Notes: a model not told the origin generated them from the letters alone. DNA of 64,000 nt from Megalonaias nervosa (GCA_016617855.1 JAECUM010092842.1:62001-126000), one strand, 5' to 3'. Counted from the first letter of the stretch, positions 25,801-40,800 are shown. Made by a program: numbers and translations.

Positions 25801-28800
25801 TTCTCAGCCAATATGTAGACCATCAGCACAGGTAACACTTTGTATACTCAACCAATATGTAGACCATTAGTACATATGACACTGTATACACTGAGCCAAT
25901 ATGTAGATCATCAGTACATGTGACACTACATACATTTGGCTAATATGTTGACCATCAGTGCTTGTCACACTATTTGCACTGGGCCAATACGTGTAGACCA
26001 TCAGTAGAGGTAATACACTGTGTACACTTAGTCTATATTTGGACTACACATCACACTGTACAATGAGCATACATAAACCATCAGTATATGTGAAACACCA
26101 TGTACACTGAGCCTGTGTGTTGACCATTAGTACATGTGACATACTATGTACATATAGACCATCATTTCATATGATGCACTGTGTACACTGTAACAAATCC
26201 TAGAATTTGAGGGGTTGTCTTCAAAACTGCTTGAATTTTAAAAAAGACAATTTTCTCAAGGGAACATTCTCAAAATTCATTGAAAAACTCCTGGAATTTA
26301 TCTGAGGGAATACAGTACAATAAAACTGAATGTAATTTTTAAATTGTTGTCACATATTTTCCAAAAATAAGATATAAATAGGGTTGATAAAATGAAACAC
26401 AATACCAGTAGTTTCCAGATGGAGTAGTGTCCTTTTGTTGTAGGCATACTGATCAGTAAGGAATGTGACCCTCAGAAGGAGCTCTTTTGATTGAAAACAT
26501 TTAAGGGGACAAACACAGATTGATGTGCAATACATGTGATTTTCCTTCAACTTTTGTACTTATTTGTGCACTGAGAAACAAAGTAACATTTGGAGAAATA
26601 GAAATTACTGTAAGAAAATGTGCTTCTTACAAAAGTGTGGAAATTCTTGAAAATTCAGTGAAAGAAACCTCTGTATAAACCATGGACCATAAACACTCTT
26701 GTCCTGTACTATTTAGAGTAACATTTGCATAGGTGACTAGAGTTAAAGCAAAGATGATTAGCAAGGTCAACTCAGTTCGTTGTCTCCATGAAATGCAGGG
26801 CAATTCATGAGTGAAATTTTCCATCTCAGAAATTTCCTACATCTTTAAGACATTTTGATCTCTGGTTATGTTTCTGTCTTGAGTTGTCATAAATTTAAAT
26901 ACATATATTTTCTGAGGGAATATGCTTTTGCCGTTCTACATAGACAGTGGTATTTGTGAAAACCAGGTGCCCTATTTCTTTTTCATTGTCATCATGTGAT
27001 ATGGTATTGTCAAATGCATGATGCAGTACTGCATGGAGTGAAAGACAACATCACTGAATTTTCAGTTGTGTACCTTTATTTTCACAACTACTACGAAAGG
27101 AAAATTTTTTTTTTTTTATATACGTAAATTCTGTTATTTTTGGCATTTCTACTGATGTATCACCATGTTGCGATGAGTTAGAGCTGTAATAGTTCACTTC
27201 CAGCTTGGCTCTAAAACAGCTTCCTTCTTAAGGAATTTTGGGCTTCATTTCATTTTTCTAATCATACAGGATGATAATAGAGCTTCCAGAACACCAGTTT
27301 TGTAGGACATGTCCAGTTGACCAGCTGATTTGAACAATTGCTGATGCAGCACATCAGACATTTAACATGGGATGCCAATAATTATTCTAGGAATTGATTC
27401 AGTAATTACATTTTCCTAATTATGTACAAGTCTATAGTCCCAAACCATAAGAGAGTTCAGATGTGAAAGGCTGTTTCCTGATCTCTCCACCCCTCAGAAT
27501 CCTGCAATTAAATGATTGATGTGAGCTCATTACTTTGTCAACATTAGTCCTAACATTAGTCCATGTTAGGTGTGTCAATGTATACAGGATGTGAAAGCAA
27601 CGTTAGTCCTAACATTAGTCCATGTGAGGTGTGTCAGTGTATACAGGATGTGAAAGCAACATTAGTCCTAACATTAGTCCATGTGAGGTGTGTCAGTGTA
27701 TACAGGATGATAAAGCAACATTAGTTCATGTGAGTTGTGTCAGTGTATACAGGATGTTAAAAGAACATCAGTCCTAACATTAGCCCATTTGAGGTGTGTC
27801 GGTGTATAAAGGATGTTAAAGCAACATCAGTCCTAACATTAGTCCATGTGAGGTGTGTCAATGTATACAGGATGTGAAAGCAACATTAGTCCTAACATTA
27901 GTCCATGTGAGGTGTGTCAGTGTATACAGAATGTGAAAGCAACATTAGTCCTAACATTAGTCCATGTGAGGTGTGTCAGTGTATACAGGATGATAAAGCA
28001 ACATTAGTTCATGTGAGTTGTGTCAGTGTATACAGGATGTTAAAAGAACATCAGTCCTAACATTAGTCCATTTGAGGTGTGTCGGTGTATAAAGGATGTT
28101 AAAGCAACATCACTCCTAACATTAGTCCATGTGAGTTGTGTCAGTGTATACAGGATGTTAAAGTAACATTAGTCCATGTGAGGTGTGTCAGTGTATACAG
28201 AATGTGAAAGCAACACTAGTCCTAACATTGGTCAATGTGAGGAGTGTCAGTGTATGCAGGATGTTAAAGCAACATTAGTTCTAACATTAGTCCGTGTGAG
28301 GTGTGTCAGTGTAAAGGATGTTAAAGGAATATATTTCCATGTGAGGTGTATCAGTGTATACAGACTGTTAAAGTAACACTAGTCCATGTGAGGTATGTCA
28401 GTGTATACAGGATGTTACAGCAACATTAGTCTAACATTAGTCCATGTGAGGTGTGCCACTGTATACAGGATGTTATGGCAACATTAGTCCTAACATTAGT
28501 CCATGTGAGGTGTGTCACTGTATACAGGATGTTATAGCAACACTTAGTTCTTGATTAGAACCAAAAATAAAGATTAAGCCATCAAAACTTACCTTTATTA
28601 TTACCAGCTAAATACTGGGAAGCAACTTCTTCATTGTCGGACACAACGAAATGTGTTTCTTCTGAAATTTTTGTTCTATTTTCAATGCCTTATGTGCGCT
28701 GATAGCATTTAAAAAAAAGATTTTTGGTAAAAAGAAACACATGAATAATGTTATAATTAAGATTTTATTCTAAATATTTATGAAAGTAAATATATTTGTA

Positions 28801-31800
28801 TATTGCCACCAAATATCTGGAGAGGGCATGTAGATACTGTAACAAGGTTGAACCTGAATGGATATGGATTAAGTAAAAACACCAAACACTGTGTATTTGA
28901 ATGAGATGTTTATGATACATGTAATGAAGTGAGAGAATCTCTATACAACAAATACTAATGCAAGAATTCAATGAACAGTAGAATGGAAAAAATGCAAACA
29001 AACAATAACTCTGTATTAAGACTTAAAACAGGGACACAATGTTCATTTCTTTACACAGTGTGTTGGTGTTCTGTTGGGTATGTAATTAAACAAGACTGGT
29101 ACTCATAGACATGCTATCAATGAGACATTAACACTAAAGCTGGAGATCGGTACTCCAGCAAATGTATTTATAAAAAAATTTCACTGGAGGATATTATGAT
29201 ATACTTAGTGATACTGACACTGTAGAACGTGTGTATTTTTGCATTCACCATAATGTGAACATGCTTTTAATAAAAATGTGCATGTAGCTATTATAACCAG
29301 ATGCATTATTTAAAATTCACAGTTCAGAATTGAAAATTTGCAGTTCAAAATTCAAGATTCAGAATTCATATTTTTTGAATGAAATTTTCCTGTGGTTTCT
29401 TCCAAATTAAATATAGAATGCCATATCTTTTGTTTATCAAGGTATACCACATCCACATAAATTTCTGTGGTAATGACTCGCCAGCATTTACCAAGCCAGA
29501 TATGATGCTGCTATGTTGTTAACTTTGTTGCTTTTTGTTGCCAACTAGGAGTCTCTGCAGCCAAGAATGTTGCCCAGTTGCCATCTAAGTTGTCAGCTCT
29601 ATGGCTGTAGGTAACTGTCCTATAACTACTACAAAACAAGTGCAAAACCCAGAGTAAAAGTACACATGCAGGGATGGTCCTGGCTTTCAAAAAGTTGTCG
29701 CCAAAAAAATCGCCAACCTCAATATTTTGTCGCCAATTTTCAAAAAATGTCACCAGAACAAGTAGTGAATATTTTTCTAAGTCTGTTAATGTAAAATGCA
29801 ATGAAAATTGAAAAAAATCGGATAGTTATTACTTTTTTGAAAACAAGCAATACAGCCATAATATTACAAACTAAATCATTACATGACTGTTTTGCACTAC
29901 TTCCATGGTCTTTGCATCCCCTATCACCGTTAGTGCATAGGTATGACTGTTGACACCTGAAATAAATGCATTATCAAATGTAAAATATCTACTTTCCTGA
30001 TCCCTCTCTCTCTCACTCTCTCTCTCATTTTTTTAATAGAAACATCAGGTATTAAAGCAAATCTATATTATGTATATTATTTTCCAAATAATAGTTTTGT
30101 AAGGAACTTTAGCTAATGACATTTTAATACTAAAACCGTATGATCGTATTTTGCAATGTAAGATAAGTGAAGTATAATGCGACCGTTGATTTCATGCATT
30201 TAGGAATTAAATGCCCCCCCCCTTTTTTTTTTTTAATGGCTAGCTTCAAAAAGTACATCTTCGTCAACCAGGAGTTCAGAAATTTATTTTTGCCATGCTT
30301 TACATGCTTTGCTTTTAGTGAATTGCTTCCTAAATCCCAAGAATGATCGCTGAATGCTGTAGATTTTTTCTCGATAAGCAAACTAGGATCTCCATTCCCA
30401 CCAATGAAACTTACATGAGTCAACACCTGACATTAATGTACCGTATATATAAGCATTAATTACCATCATGAAATTAAAAGAAAGAATGAAGAAATATATT
30501 ACCGAGCATATGTGCCCCCCAAAAACTAATTCGGAATAAATATGTTGTTTAGTAAGCAGTGTTGTATGCATATATGAGTTAACAATAAGGAAATAAGGTG
30601 GGATATAAAATGTGGGAAATTGTTATCACATGTATGGTAGCTTGAGACCACATTTGAACTGTTAACATAAATTTACACCCATTTTTAGGCATTGCTAGTT
30701 ATAACAAAAATGGGCATTGTTTATTTGTCAATCAATTGCTAGTGCTTTTATTCACTGTAGAACAGGCGGTTTCTTTGAAGTATGTCGAAGAGGCTAGAGT
30801 CTAACTTTCATTTATTGTGCAGTTTTGGCACAGCTGACCAGACTGTCAAAAGGGACACGTGGAGGGGGTGCGAATAACTCACTCCACAGGGAGAAACGGT
30901 GTGTCCTTTGAGAATTTCACATGTATTGGACCCAAAAAATCGGTTAATATTTAGTGAAGACGATGCTTAAATATGCCGCAAAAAAATTCCTGATGGTAGG
31001 TCCCCATCTACGTGTTTTCAGATTCAATCTCCCAGCTTGGTCTGTGAAAAGATTTATTTTTTGCATGACACGCTAGAATAACTGTACGGTATTAAATAAA
31101 TTTATTCAGCGACTATTTGAATTCTTTGGAAATCTTTCTGAACATTTGAAACTTAAACACAGAAGGGGCATTTTTTGTTGGAACATATTCGGATTTCTTG
31201 GAGCTATTGGAATTGAAAGGACTTTTAGGAAATAGGAATTCATTCACTATGCTGTAAGTGAATTTAATTCTTTCACTCCTGTATTTTGAGAAATACATTA
31301 TTTTCAATTATGTAAAACTTGTTTGTTTTGCTATTTCTTGTTGTGTAGTTTAAGTCCCTGCAGTCGTAACACGGGATTTGATGGCAAAAGTAAAAGATGA
31401 ATGAACAAAATTAACAGATATTACTTATCCCGCCTGGATTCATGTTTGATGAGACACTCCTTCAAAATATCACAGCCAGTTGTAAATGAATGGACGACTT
31501 GTGCCTTGATACATATATCACAGAACATCTGCATTAACTTTGTATCATATCTCAGCCACGGACGCTCAAGTTTCCAGCTGTCGAGAAATTTTTCGGGAAC
31601 TTTTGACCCATTCATCATGATGTGGTGTTGCACTTGAAGCATTACTACCATCACTACATGTAGATGATGTTGGACTGTCAGGTATAACATCAGGTTCAGT
31701 GACTGTATTGTCTGATGAATTTGCACGAAATCCAAAATGCTGTTAATTTTGTTAACTTACTCTTAGGATGAGACGATGAACACGCAACGTCTAACTTAGC

Positions 31801-34800
31801 GTTTACCCATGATAAAGTTGCACTTTTGACAGTATATAATTCTGATTGAGATTTTTTCCATTTCCTTTGTATTTATACACAGCAATCGGTACTTCAAAGG
31901 TAATCAGTTTTCTCTGAAGTTTCAGCAAAACTATTTTATTGGTATATTTAAAATAAACAACAGAAGGATTAGCCGTCGTTCAATTAATTGTAGTTGTTTC
32001 TGTTCGCGTCTTCAGAGGTCGGTCAATTGTAGGTATAGTCCAGTAGCATGATTGAGTGTATCACAGCATATAGTACTTGGGCCAGATGTCAACATAAGTG
32101 GATTATGATGTAACAATGCACTGTAAAGATGGGTTTGTCAACACGAACAAAGGATTTGTTTATGTAACAGACAGATTCCAGTGCATTGTGTATCCAAGTT
32201 TGTGGCTTCCTTTCGTGGTGCCTTCGAATTTTTCCACTCCAAATCCATGATTGTATGTACAAATTAAAGAGCCAAAAAGGCTGTCGCCCAAAAAATCGCC
32301 AGATGATATATTTTGTCACCAATAAGGGAATAAAATCGCAATTTGCGACATTGGCGAAGCCCAGGACGATCCCTGCACATGCATATCTTGAATTATTGGT
32401 ATCTCGCTGCAATCATTGAGATGCAACTATTGAGATGCAACTATGGCCCAATAGTTTATTCAATCAGGGTAAAAATACAAAACTACACTGAGTAACACTT
32501 GACACATCTATGAAATCCACTACATATAATTATTCTAATGTAACAGTTGTTTTCGTGCACTATTCTGTGACACTCATGTTTACTGACCCTGCCACATTGT
32601 GTCCCTTGGTGTCTATTACAGATTTCCTTTCCATTTGGTAACTTTGAAGAACATCATGATTGAAATCAAATTTGGTGTAAGAAAACCTTTGTAAAGTTCA
32701 GTTTCATCATTTTACAGTGAAATTTTACAGTGTTATTGTCCCCTTTTCACTTAGAACTGGGCTCTTCACTTTCATTTCAGCTCATTTAAATCAAGTTAAT
32801 GTGAGGTTTTATGTTGGGAAGACCTGGGTAAAGATTGATGATCACAATTTTCTAAAAGAAAAAAAAAGTTATTTCCCCTGTTTCACTTAGAACTTTACCT
32901 TTAAATTTCTGTTAAATAATTTTTGAAGGAATAAATGGATTAAAACAAAAAATTTGGAATTTATACTTAAATAACTGTTTTACTAAACATTTGAGCCAAT
33001 AAAAACTCTCAAAATATTCAACTTTATGAACATTTTCAATTTTTCCTCAATTTCTTGCTACATATTATATGCTCTATTTGCAGAAGATACTAACTTAGAA
33101 AATGGGTTACTATTGAAATATTGAAGTGCTAGTATTCTTTTTCTGCTTATGAGTAACAATTTACACTTTGTTATGCTATAAATCCACTATATCTTGTTTC
33201 TACAGAATTTATATCTGAATATTTGGTTGGAATCTCATATATTGAAATTTGTTTTTGAGGGACTTGCATATATTAAAATGTTATAACATACATATTGTGT
33301 TTTAGCTGTTTTACATTACTCTTTAAATATACATTGTACATGGGAGTGGAAATTGTACTTGGAATATGCCCAAAGAGTGGTGAGCTTGAGAAATATGCTA
33401 GCTTTCTTAGCATATCTGGTTGAAATGGCAGGTACTGGAGGTAATCCGAATCACCTCCATGCTTGGATCATGCAATATTTTCTCTTTTTTTTATAATAAA
33501 TAATATTATCTTTTATATGTTTTCGTTTTTTAAAAAAAGAAAAATAGAATTCATCAGTATTCAGTGGCTATATAAATTTTTGAAGAAAGATGTCTGGCAG
33601 GGGTTATCAGCTTTTGTAAGTCCAGGATGATACACATATGCTCTTTAGCTGGGGAAAAATTGCTCTCTGGTAGTTCTTGTCTACTTCTTTACAACTTATT
33701 TCTAGTCTTCACTAAAATGCTTTGGTTAGCATTGACCAAGTGCTCATGTATCATTGCAATGACTGTATTTTTCGATTTCTCTAAATAGTTTCTTTGTTCT
33801 TTTGCATTTTCTTCCATTATTTGTTGAATCCTATTTCAGACTTTGTGAGTTTAGCATTTTCTTTACATGTCTGCCCCTCCACCTCCAAGCTCCTCCATAT
33901 TCACACACCATATATGCTGTTACAGCATGTGATTGTGCGACTTGCACCAAATTTGTCCAGATTAATGCACTTAGAGAGTAGCAATGCTTGAGAACACTTG
34001 CAGATTAGTTTTTGTCACACTGCCATGCAAGTGTGCTCTGCACAGTATACAATTTGTATTTAACTGTTACCCTTAAATTGCTTGTAGTGACATAAGTCAT
34101 GTCAGTAGAGGTATCATAATGCCTGTCATAACATCCGTCTTTTTTCAGATTGACAACTGTTCATACATCTGGGTTCTTCAGCTTGGCATGAATGGTTGTA
34201 AAACTAAGTTTGTCTGGCACACTAGGCCTTGGAACAGTCATTCTGTTGTAATTTGAACCTCACATCAAGGAAGTTTTACAAATGCAGGGTAATGCAGGCT
34301 ACCAAAAACCAGAAATGGTTGATTGCTCAGTTGGTTCATCTTCAGATGACAATTTCATTCGGCAAATACTGGTTGATGATAGTGATGATGACAATGATTA
34401 TTCAAGTTAAGAAGAATATCAGAATATTGGAGTTGGGAAAGTATTAATGTAGATACCATAGGGTTGTTTTGAGCCTGAAATTTGTGTTAAATACAAGTAC
34501 AGTTTACATGGTGGATGGACACAAATAGATGGCATACCTGTCAACCCCTCTTTCAGAGGTATTTCTAAAATATTGACAATTTGAAAGTAGAGTGCAGTTT
34601 CCATTTCATTGTACAGATCCTTTGCTAAAAGTGCTGTATAGCCGTATAAGGGTTAAGATAAACTGAATAAATAAGAATAATGGCTGATCATGGCATTGAC
34701 GGATGTTAAAACCCCAATACAACATTATGGAACAGATGAGAAGCTTTGTATAATAGTCAGTAAAGCACCAATTCAGGAAAGTGAGACTTGAGCGGAGCCT

Positions 34801-37800
34801 ATCTTAGTGGAAAATTTTATTTTGGAGCTGAAGTATCCAAATGATAATACCAGTGAGCTGTGGAAAATTGTACATAACAGCCATAAAGAACAGTTCTCAA
34901 CTTGTTCAGCCTGGTTAAAGCTAGCTATGTATATGCCCTTTCAGACAGCAGACTGTGAAAGGGGGATAGTCTCAGTACAGATCAATATTTATGGACAGAT
35001 ATGGAACAGAGCTCATAAACAATCAATTATTGCTTATACAGCTTCATACAACATCTTGAAAAGATTTTGATTTCAGTAGAGCTCTAAAAGAGTGGAGCAG
35101 GAAGAAAGAGAAACCAATATTGTATTGTTAGGTAAATATTTCACTATGGCCATTTCCTATTCCCTCTCATTTTTGACTGCTCCCCCACTTATTTTTGGTG
35201 ACTGGTTGGGGGGGGGGGTGATATTCCCCACTTTAGATAAAATCCTGGCAGCATCATTACAGACACGGCTAGTTTTCCTGCATTGTGACAAGATTGATCA
35301 AGCATCATATTATTGATTAAAAGCATAATCTTATTGATTAAAAGCTTAGTCTTGTTGATCAGATGTTTAGTTTTATTTGATCAAAAGCATAATCTTATTG
35401 ATTAAAAGCATAATCATATTGATCAAAAGCATAATCTTATTGATTAAAAGCAGTTTTCAAAAGCATAATCTTATTGATTATAAACAGTTTTATTTAATTA
35501 AAAGCATAGTCTTACTGATTAAAAGCATAATCTCGTTGATTGAAAGCATAGTCCTATTGATCAAATGTTTAGTTTTATTTAGTTAAAAGCATAGTCTTAT
35601 CGATTGAAAGTATAGTCTTATTGATTGAAAGCATAATCTTATTGTTAAAAAGCAATGTCTTATTGATTAAAAGCATAATCTCATGATTGAGAGCATAATC
35701 TTGTTGATCAAAAGCATAATCTTGTTTGATCAAAAGCATAATCTTATTGATTTGGAATAAAAAATGTTGTATGGCATTTCAGCTATGAACACAATGGACT
35801 ATAAAAAATAAAATTGACAAAATGGTAAGCACAGTTGTGTTTGAAGAACCACAGTTGAAAGTATTTGTAAGTTGCAGTAATTATGGTTTATGGGCTTGAA
35901 ATTACCAATAATCTGCTATCTGACAGTTCGTGATTTTGAAGGCAGATCAGTAAACCTAGCAATCTCTAATCGTTTTGGGCCATGAAGATTACTGTCAGTC
36001 ACTTACAATAACAATTAAGAAGTGTGATCATGCATTGGCATTTCTTTTAATGGTTATTAGATCTTTTTGTTGTGTTAATTGAGTACCTACTAGCATCATG
36101 CAATTGACAAGGTATGATAAATGCTCATGGTGCAAATGGACAGGTTTTAAATCACCCATCCACTCATCCAGAAAATTGGTCTGATTATAATCAGTCTCTT
36201 TGCTTGTAGAACTATCCAGAAATACTGACCACAGGCACTGAACTGATTACTGATGATAGGAAAAACGTATAGGGTCTCAGGATAGTATTAACAAATTGAA
36301 AAAGGTTTTTCCAACTCCTTGAATAATTTAGAATTACACCAAACAATGCAGTGGAATGTGAAAGTATCTGCAAGGTGCTGAGATAGCAGTGAAGTGGCAG
36401 AAATTAAATGACACCATAAAAGAGTGTGGTCATGAATATGATCAAAAGAAGAGTCTAAGAAAGTACTCGAAATGCTGCACAAATATGAATGGCATAAGTA
36501 TAACCCAGGAAAGGCTAAAGGCTGTAATATTGTGTACTTTTTGCACTGAGTATTAGGAGAAATACAAAAGTGCACAGGGAACTTATTTCATTGATTGCTG
36601 TAAAAACTTTCATAAATCATCCCAGGAGTCATACAATGCAAGCTCTCTACACATAATAGCAGAGGGTTACATGAAATCAAAAAGTTGTTTCTCAGGAGCA
36701 GAGCAAATTGTGGCATCATTTAACAAGAGTGTCTTAAAGCAGCTTGAAATTGAACTTTCAACTTTTTGTGAGTCTTGTTCTTGAAATATAGCTATTACTG
36801 TTTTTAGATGATGCTAAAAAAATAATAATAAATATTAGAAACTTAAGTGGCTTCTGTTTTATTTTAGCTTGATGAGTGTGTAAATTTAGGCAGGATCAGT
36901 ATACATCTTATTATGATGATCTTATTGGTATAATTATTAGTTTCCTCTTGAGCAGTTCATTTCTTATTTACATTTAAGAGAAAAAGAACTGTCACTATTT
37001 CTAAGTCTCCAATCATACACAGTCATTCCTAGTAAAAGTTCAGTAACCAATTTTTGACTGATTTTATTTAAAAAGTGCATTTGTATGATGTTTAATCTTT
37101 GATAAAATCATTTCAGTTTTTGTTTGTTTGCTGCAGTTTTGTGCTACTAACATTGAAAAACTGAAACATAAAATGAAGTACGTGTACAGATATTTTAGAT
37201 AGAAATTACTATAACAGTGGAAGACATTTTGTTTCTTCATGAAGAGCACATCCTGGTGTAATACTTACAATTCATGTTGTAGGAAAACACAAGTGGAAAC
37301 AGGACCAGTGTATGGTGTGTTTCTTGTGTGGAGAGTGCACTGGCTATGGATTGAGCTGCATCAACAGTGGCCGCACAGATAGAAACCCTGGAATGTAAGA
37401 TGTAGTGTCAAGTAGGAAACTCGGTTGCACAGACATACTGCATAATTATCAGACACTGCCTTTTCATATTTACCAGATGATAACAAATATTTTTATCAGG
37501 AAATGCAGTCTAAGTTATATTTGTTTGTAAATATTTCTGAAACAAGATTCCCTTGATTGTCAAACAATATTGTACAGACCTGCCAACCCTCATGATTTTG
37601 ACGTGAATTTCACAACTACCAATAGCGATTCACACATTCATGCTGCATGCAAAAAAAAAATCACGAATTCCCCAATTCTCAGCCATCTTAAATCAGGAAT
37701 AAAATAATTTTTTATCCTGTTAAGTGCTAGTCACAATAGCAGCATTGGTCATTGATGCCAATAATGGTCCTGTACTTTTAGTCGCAATGTTAGTAGAACT

Positions 37801-40800
37801 TTATCCAGTTGTTACAGTTTGCCCTGTAGCAAGATTTGTGCAGTATTTAATCTGTATTTAGAACTGAAGTTTTACAAATACTCATGAAGAAAACGGGCCC
37901 AACTGATTTTTTTTTAAAATGGCACATGTACATACTCATAGCAACTGTGATATTTTTTTTAAACAAACAATAAATGAACACAGCTTTTTTGAGTGTTGGA
38001 ATTTTTGAGATATTGAAAGATTAGCATATATCTAATTTGTATGAGTTTATATATTTCCGCTCCTGCACCGACACCACTAATTGTTACCATTTGACGTTTC
38101 ATCTTCTGGAATAATACCATTTTGCAATTAAGCTACACTAAAATTAAAATGTTTTCACCTCCAAGAAAAAAGTGAAGTTTTGATTGCAATACACCAAAAA
38201 TTGGCACTGCATTCAGCCATCAAACAGCGATGTACTTTATACTTTTTGCACAATAGGGTGCTGCAAATTTTAGAATCAGGAATGAGCATAGGGGCTTACA
38301 TCGTTGCTTACAGTTTACCTGTCATACAGTACATGTATGACATAAATTGTAAGCAATGATGCGAACCAATGTGGGCATGTGGCAGAGATGATGTGAAAAA
38401 GCACACTGCTAGCAAAAAGCATATCGATATTGGAAAAATTAAGAGCACCCCCAGCAGATTTCAGCTTTGAATACTTGAAACCTCCTATTAAAATCCTGCA
38501 AGTTACCAATATGCTGAGGCATTGTTTTTGTGTTTTCTTGTTGAACATAACCTGCCTTTCTCTGTTGTAAATCAGCAACAGTGACAGTGAAAGAGTATTT
38601 CCTATTGTAAGGAAATATAAGACAAACTTTATTGCCTCCTTAGGTGCTGAAAATTTGCAACAATTTTAGTCATATTGATTAACCAGCAGGCAAAAAGCCG
38701 GAACTGTTTTTTGAAAACAAATTTACCAAAGCCCAGTTGAGGAAGTTCGAGTCTGCCACAGCATCATATCAAGACAAATAGAATGGAGTTTGTGTGTATC
38801 AGTAAATTTGGCTACAAATAAATTTGTACATGTAATCAGTGTTTTAGTTTTAATTTGGGATTTTCATATAATGCAGTACTGACCATCAAAGTGGATGGAG
38901 CTAGTTCATGGTATAATTTTTCACTAATTGTGTTCAGAATTCACTAATTTTTATCCCTCTTTTCATTATTTGCAATCCTGGAGGGTTGGCAGCTCTGTAT
39001 TGTATTTCAAGTATCACTTATAAGTTATAATTAAAATTAATTTTTGCTCTATGTGCAATTTTTCTTGCATTATATTATAATAATTTTTGATGTTTCATGG
39101 TTGAGGCACATAGTTAACTGCTCCATCTAGAGTATGTTGCAAAATTTTAACTTGTATGATAACCAGTTGCAAAATATATAGTTCTTTGGCATAAAAATTG
39201 TCCATAGTTGGTGTAGAAATTATTCTTAATGCATCACTTATTGTTTATAGTTAGTTGTCAATATCCTTGAAGAGGTTTGACCTTTTGGAAATTTCTGAGC
39301 TAAAAATTAAATGCTATCTTGACCAAGTAATTAAAAAATATCTCGGGTGGTGTTTCTTGAGAATTTGGATAGAAAAAAGCTTGTATTATTAACATTGTTG
39401 TATTCCAAAAGGGTCATCCTTTTTGGCAATTTTTTCAGCAGTATTTATTGATCTAAATGTTTTGCATTTGTGATCGAAGGACATGGAGTTTATATTGATT
39501 TGAGAAGGTATCAGCAAGAAAGTTTTACCATATCATGATTTTTTCCTCTTAAAATTAACAAGATTGGTAAACTGCAGATACACAAATAGCTGATTCTTTG
39601 AAAGGCAAAAGTAATGGCATGAGTGAGTTAATTACTTTTCCCCAAGAATTAGTGCTAATATTTATCCAAAATGTTAATACTCTTTTATGTTGTATGTTTT
39701 TTTTAATGAGTTTGATAGAAGAAAAAAGAAATGTGTCCTCTGATGGTCATGTTGATATTGTTGTATGCCAAAAGCAGACTTTATAATGCTGAATACTTCA
39801 TATATAACAAGTGGGAGTGGATTAAAATTTAGCTTGTTATATATAGATCTTGTTAAGAAAGATTACCTGGGAATTAATTTATGCATGTTATATGTCATTT
39901 CTCCTTCATTTGCATCATAATACATTAAGAGAACCTTGCAAGTCCAGCCCTCTCAAGCTAAGTTAGACCTTAACCTTCTTCTGGCTTGTTTTAGCAATAA
40001 AAATGCAAAAAAGTTAATTTTTTTAAAAGACTAAATTCAAAATGAGAGTGGTCTTCCCTTGGATAGAGTGATTGGTGCTGAATATTTTGAATCAATATAA
40101 AATATGAAGGGGTTTAGCTTTCCCTCTTTTGTTTGTAAAGACTTTTGTTTCTGAGGTATAACTATATTCACTCTTTTTCTTCTGGAACATAAATTCAAAA
40201 CTGTTTCAGATATATATATTGAATTTGACATGCATGTTACTTTTATTTACATGGCAAACTCCAAAACCATTTAACATATCTTTTTCAAACTTTGTACACA
40301 AACTAGACTAATGGTGTAGATGTGCTTTTGTTATTCACAATTTGTCAGTTTCAATATTTGTAATATTTGCATCCATTTGTCTGGTCATGCATCCATCCAT
40401 CACTCACAGTTGCCTTTCTGGAGCATAACTCCAAAACCATTAATTATATCTGCATGGCTCTTACAGGCCACAGTTGGCCAGATGGTCTTAACACACTTTA
40501 CAGGTCACTGAATTCTCATCACTTATTGAGTGGTTTCAAGTCTCAGCTCAGTCAGCATGGGTATGTGATAAAGTTTGCCAGCATTAGCTTTTTGTGGGTT
40601 GGTGGTTCTTTCTGGGATTTTCCTGTGTTCTTCCTCCAGCAAATTTACTGGCTGCCATGAATAGCCTATCATATGCTAAAGAAGACATTAAATCCTCAAA
40701 AACACAAAACAAAAACCATGACTGCATTTTACAATTCTTGAGTTTAAATATTTTTTGATGTTTTGGTCTGTCAGTGTGTTCATTCATCCATTATTCACAC

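Larger units (their letters stand above)
29669..32375 (-). mobile_element. hAT-like transposon, 2.7 kb, ZNF862-like zinc-finger remnant
   Basis: The ends CAGGGATGGTCCTGG and CCAGGACGATCCCTG are inverted copies with one change. CACATG flanks both sides (29663-29668 and 32376-32381), a 6-bp target duplication. Subterminal TCGCCA-rich repeats occur at both ends. The minus-strand frame at 31421-31735 reads KVPEKFLDSWKLERPWLRYD, FCDICIKAQ, HSFTTGC and CLIKHESR, matching the N-terminal zinc-finger region of ZNF862/C17orf113-type hAT transposases. The DDE core is not recognisable, so the copy is probably internally deleted. Confidence 0.82.
20928..37282 (+). other. Largest intron (16.4 kb), after exon 6
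   Basis: Donor GTGAGG, acceptor TTGTAG. It holds a degenerate repeat (21.8-22.5 kb), minisatellites of 56, 44, 59 and 21 bp, a TTAA-type MITE, a 2.7-kb hAT-like element and a hAT C-terminal remnant. The stretches 20930-21820, 26200-27530, 28560-29660, 32380-34800 and 35760-36280 show nothing I can name. Confidence 0.75.

Noticed and set aside
27540..28545. CRISPR-like array
   Set aside because: Units are contiguous and contain no unique spacers; this is a eukaryotic minisatellite.
35377..35586. Isoleucine-rich 69-codon frame as a membrane protein
   Set aside because: It is the 21-bp tandem array read in frame, with a seven-residue period.
37575..38997. Host gene remnant
   Set aside because: Terminal inverted repeats, a target duplication and a second copy at 57186-58585 show that it is a transposon.
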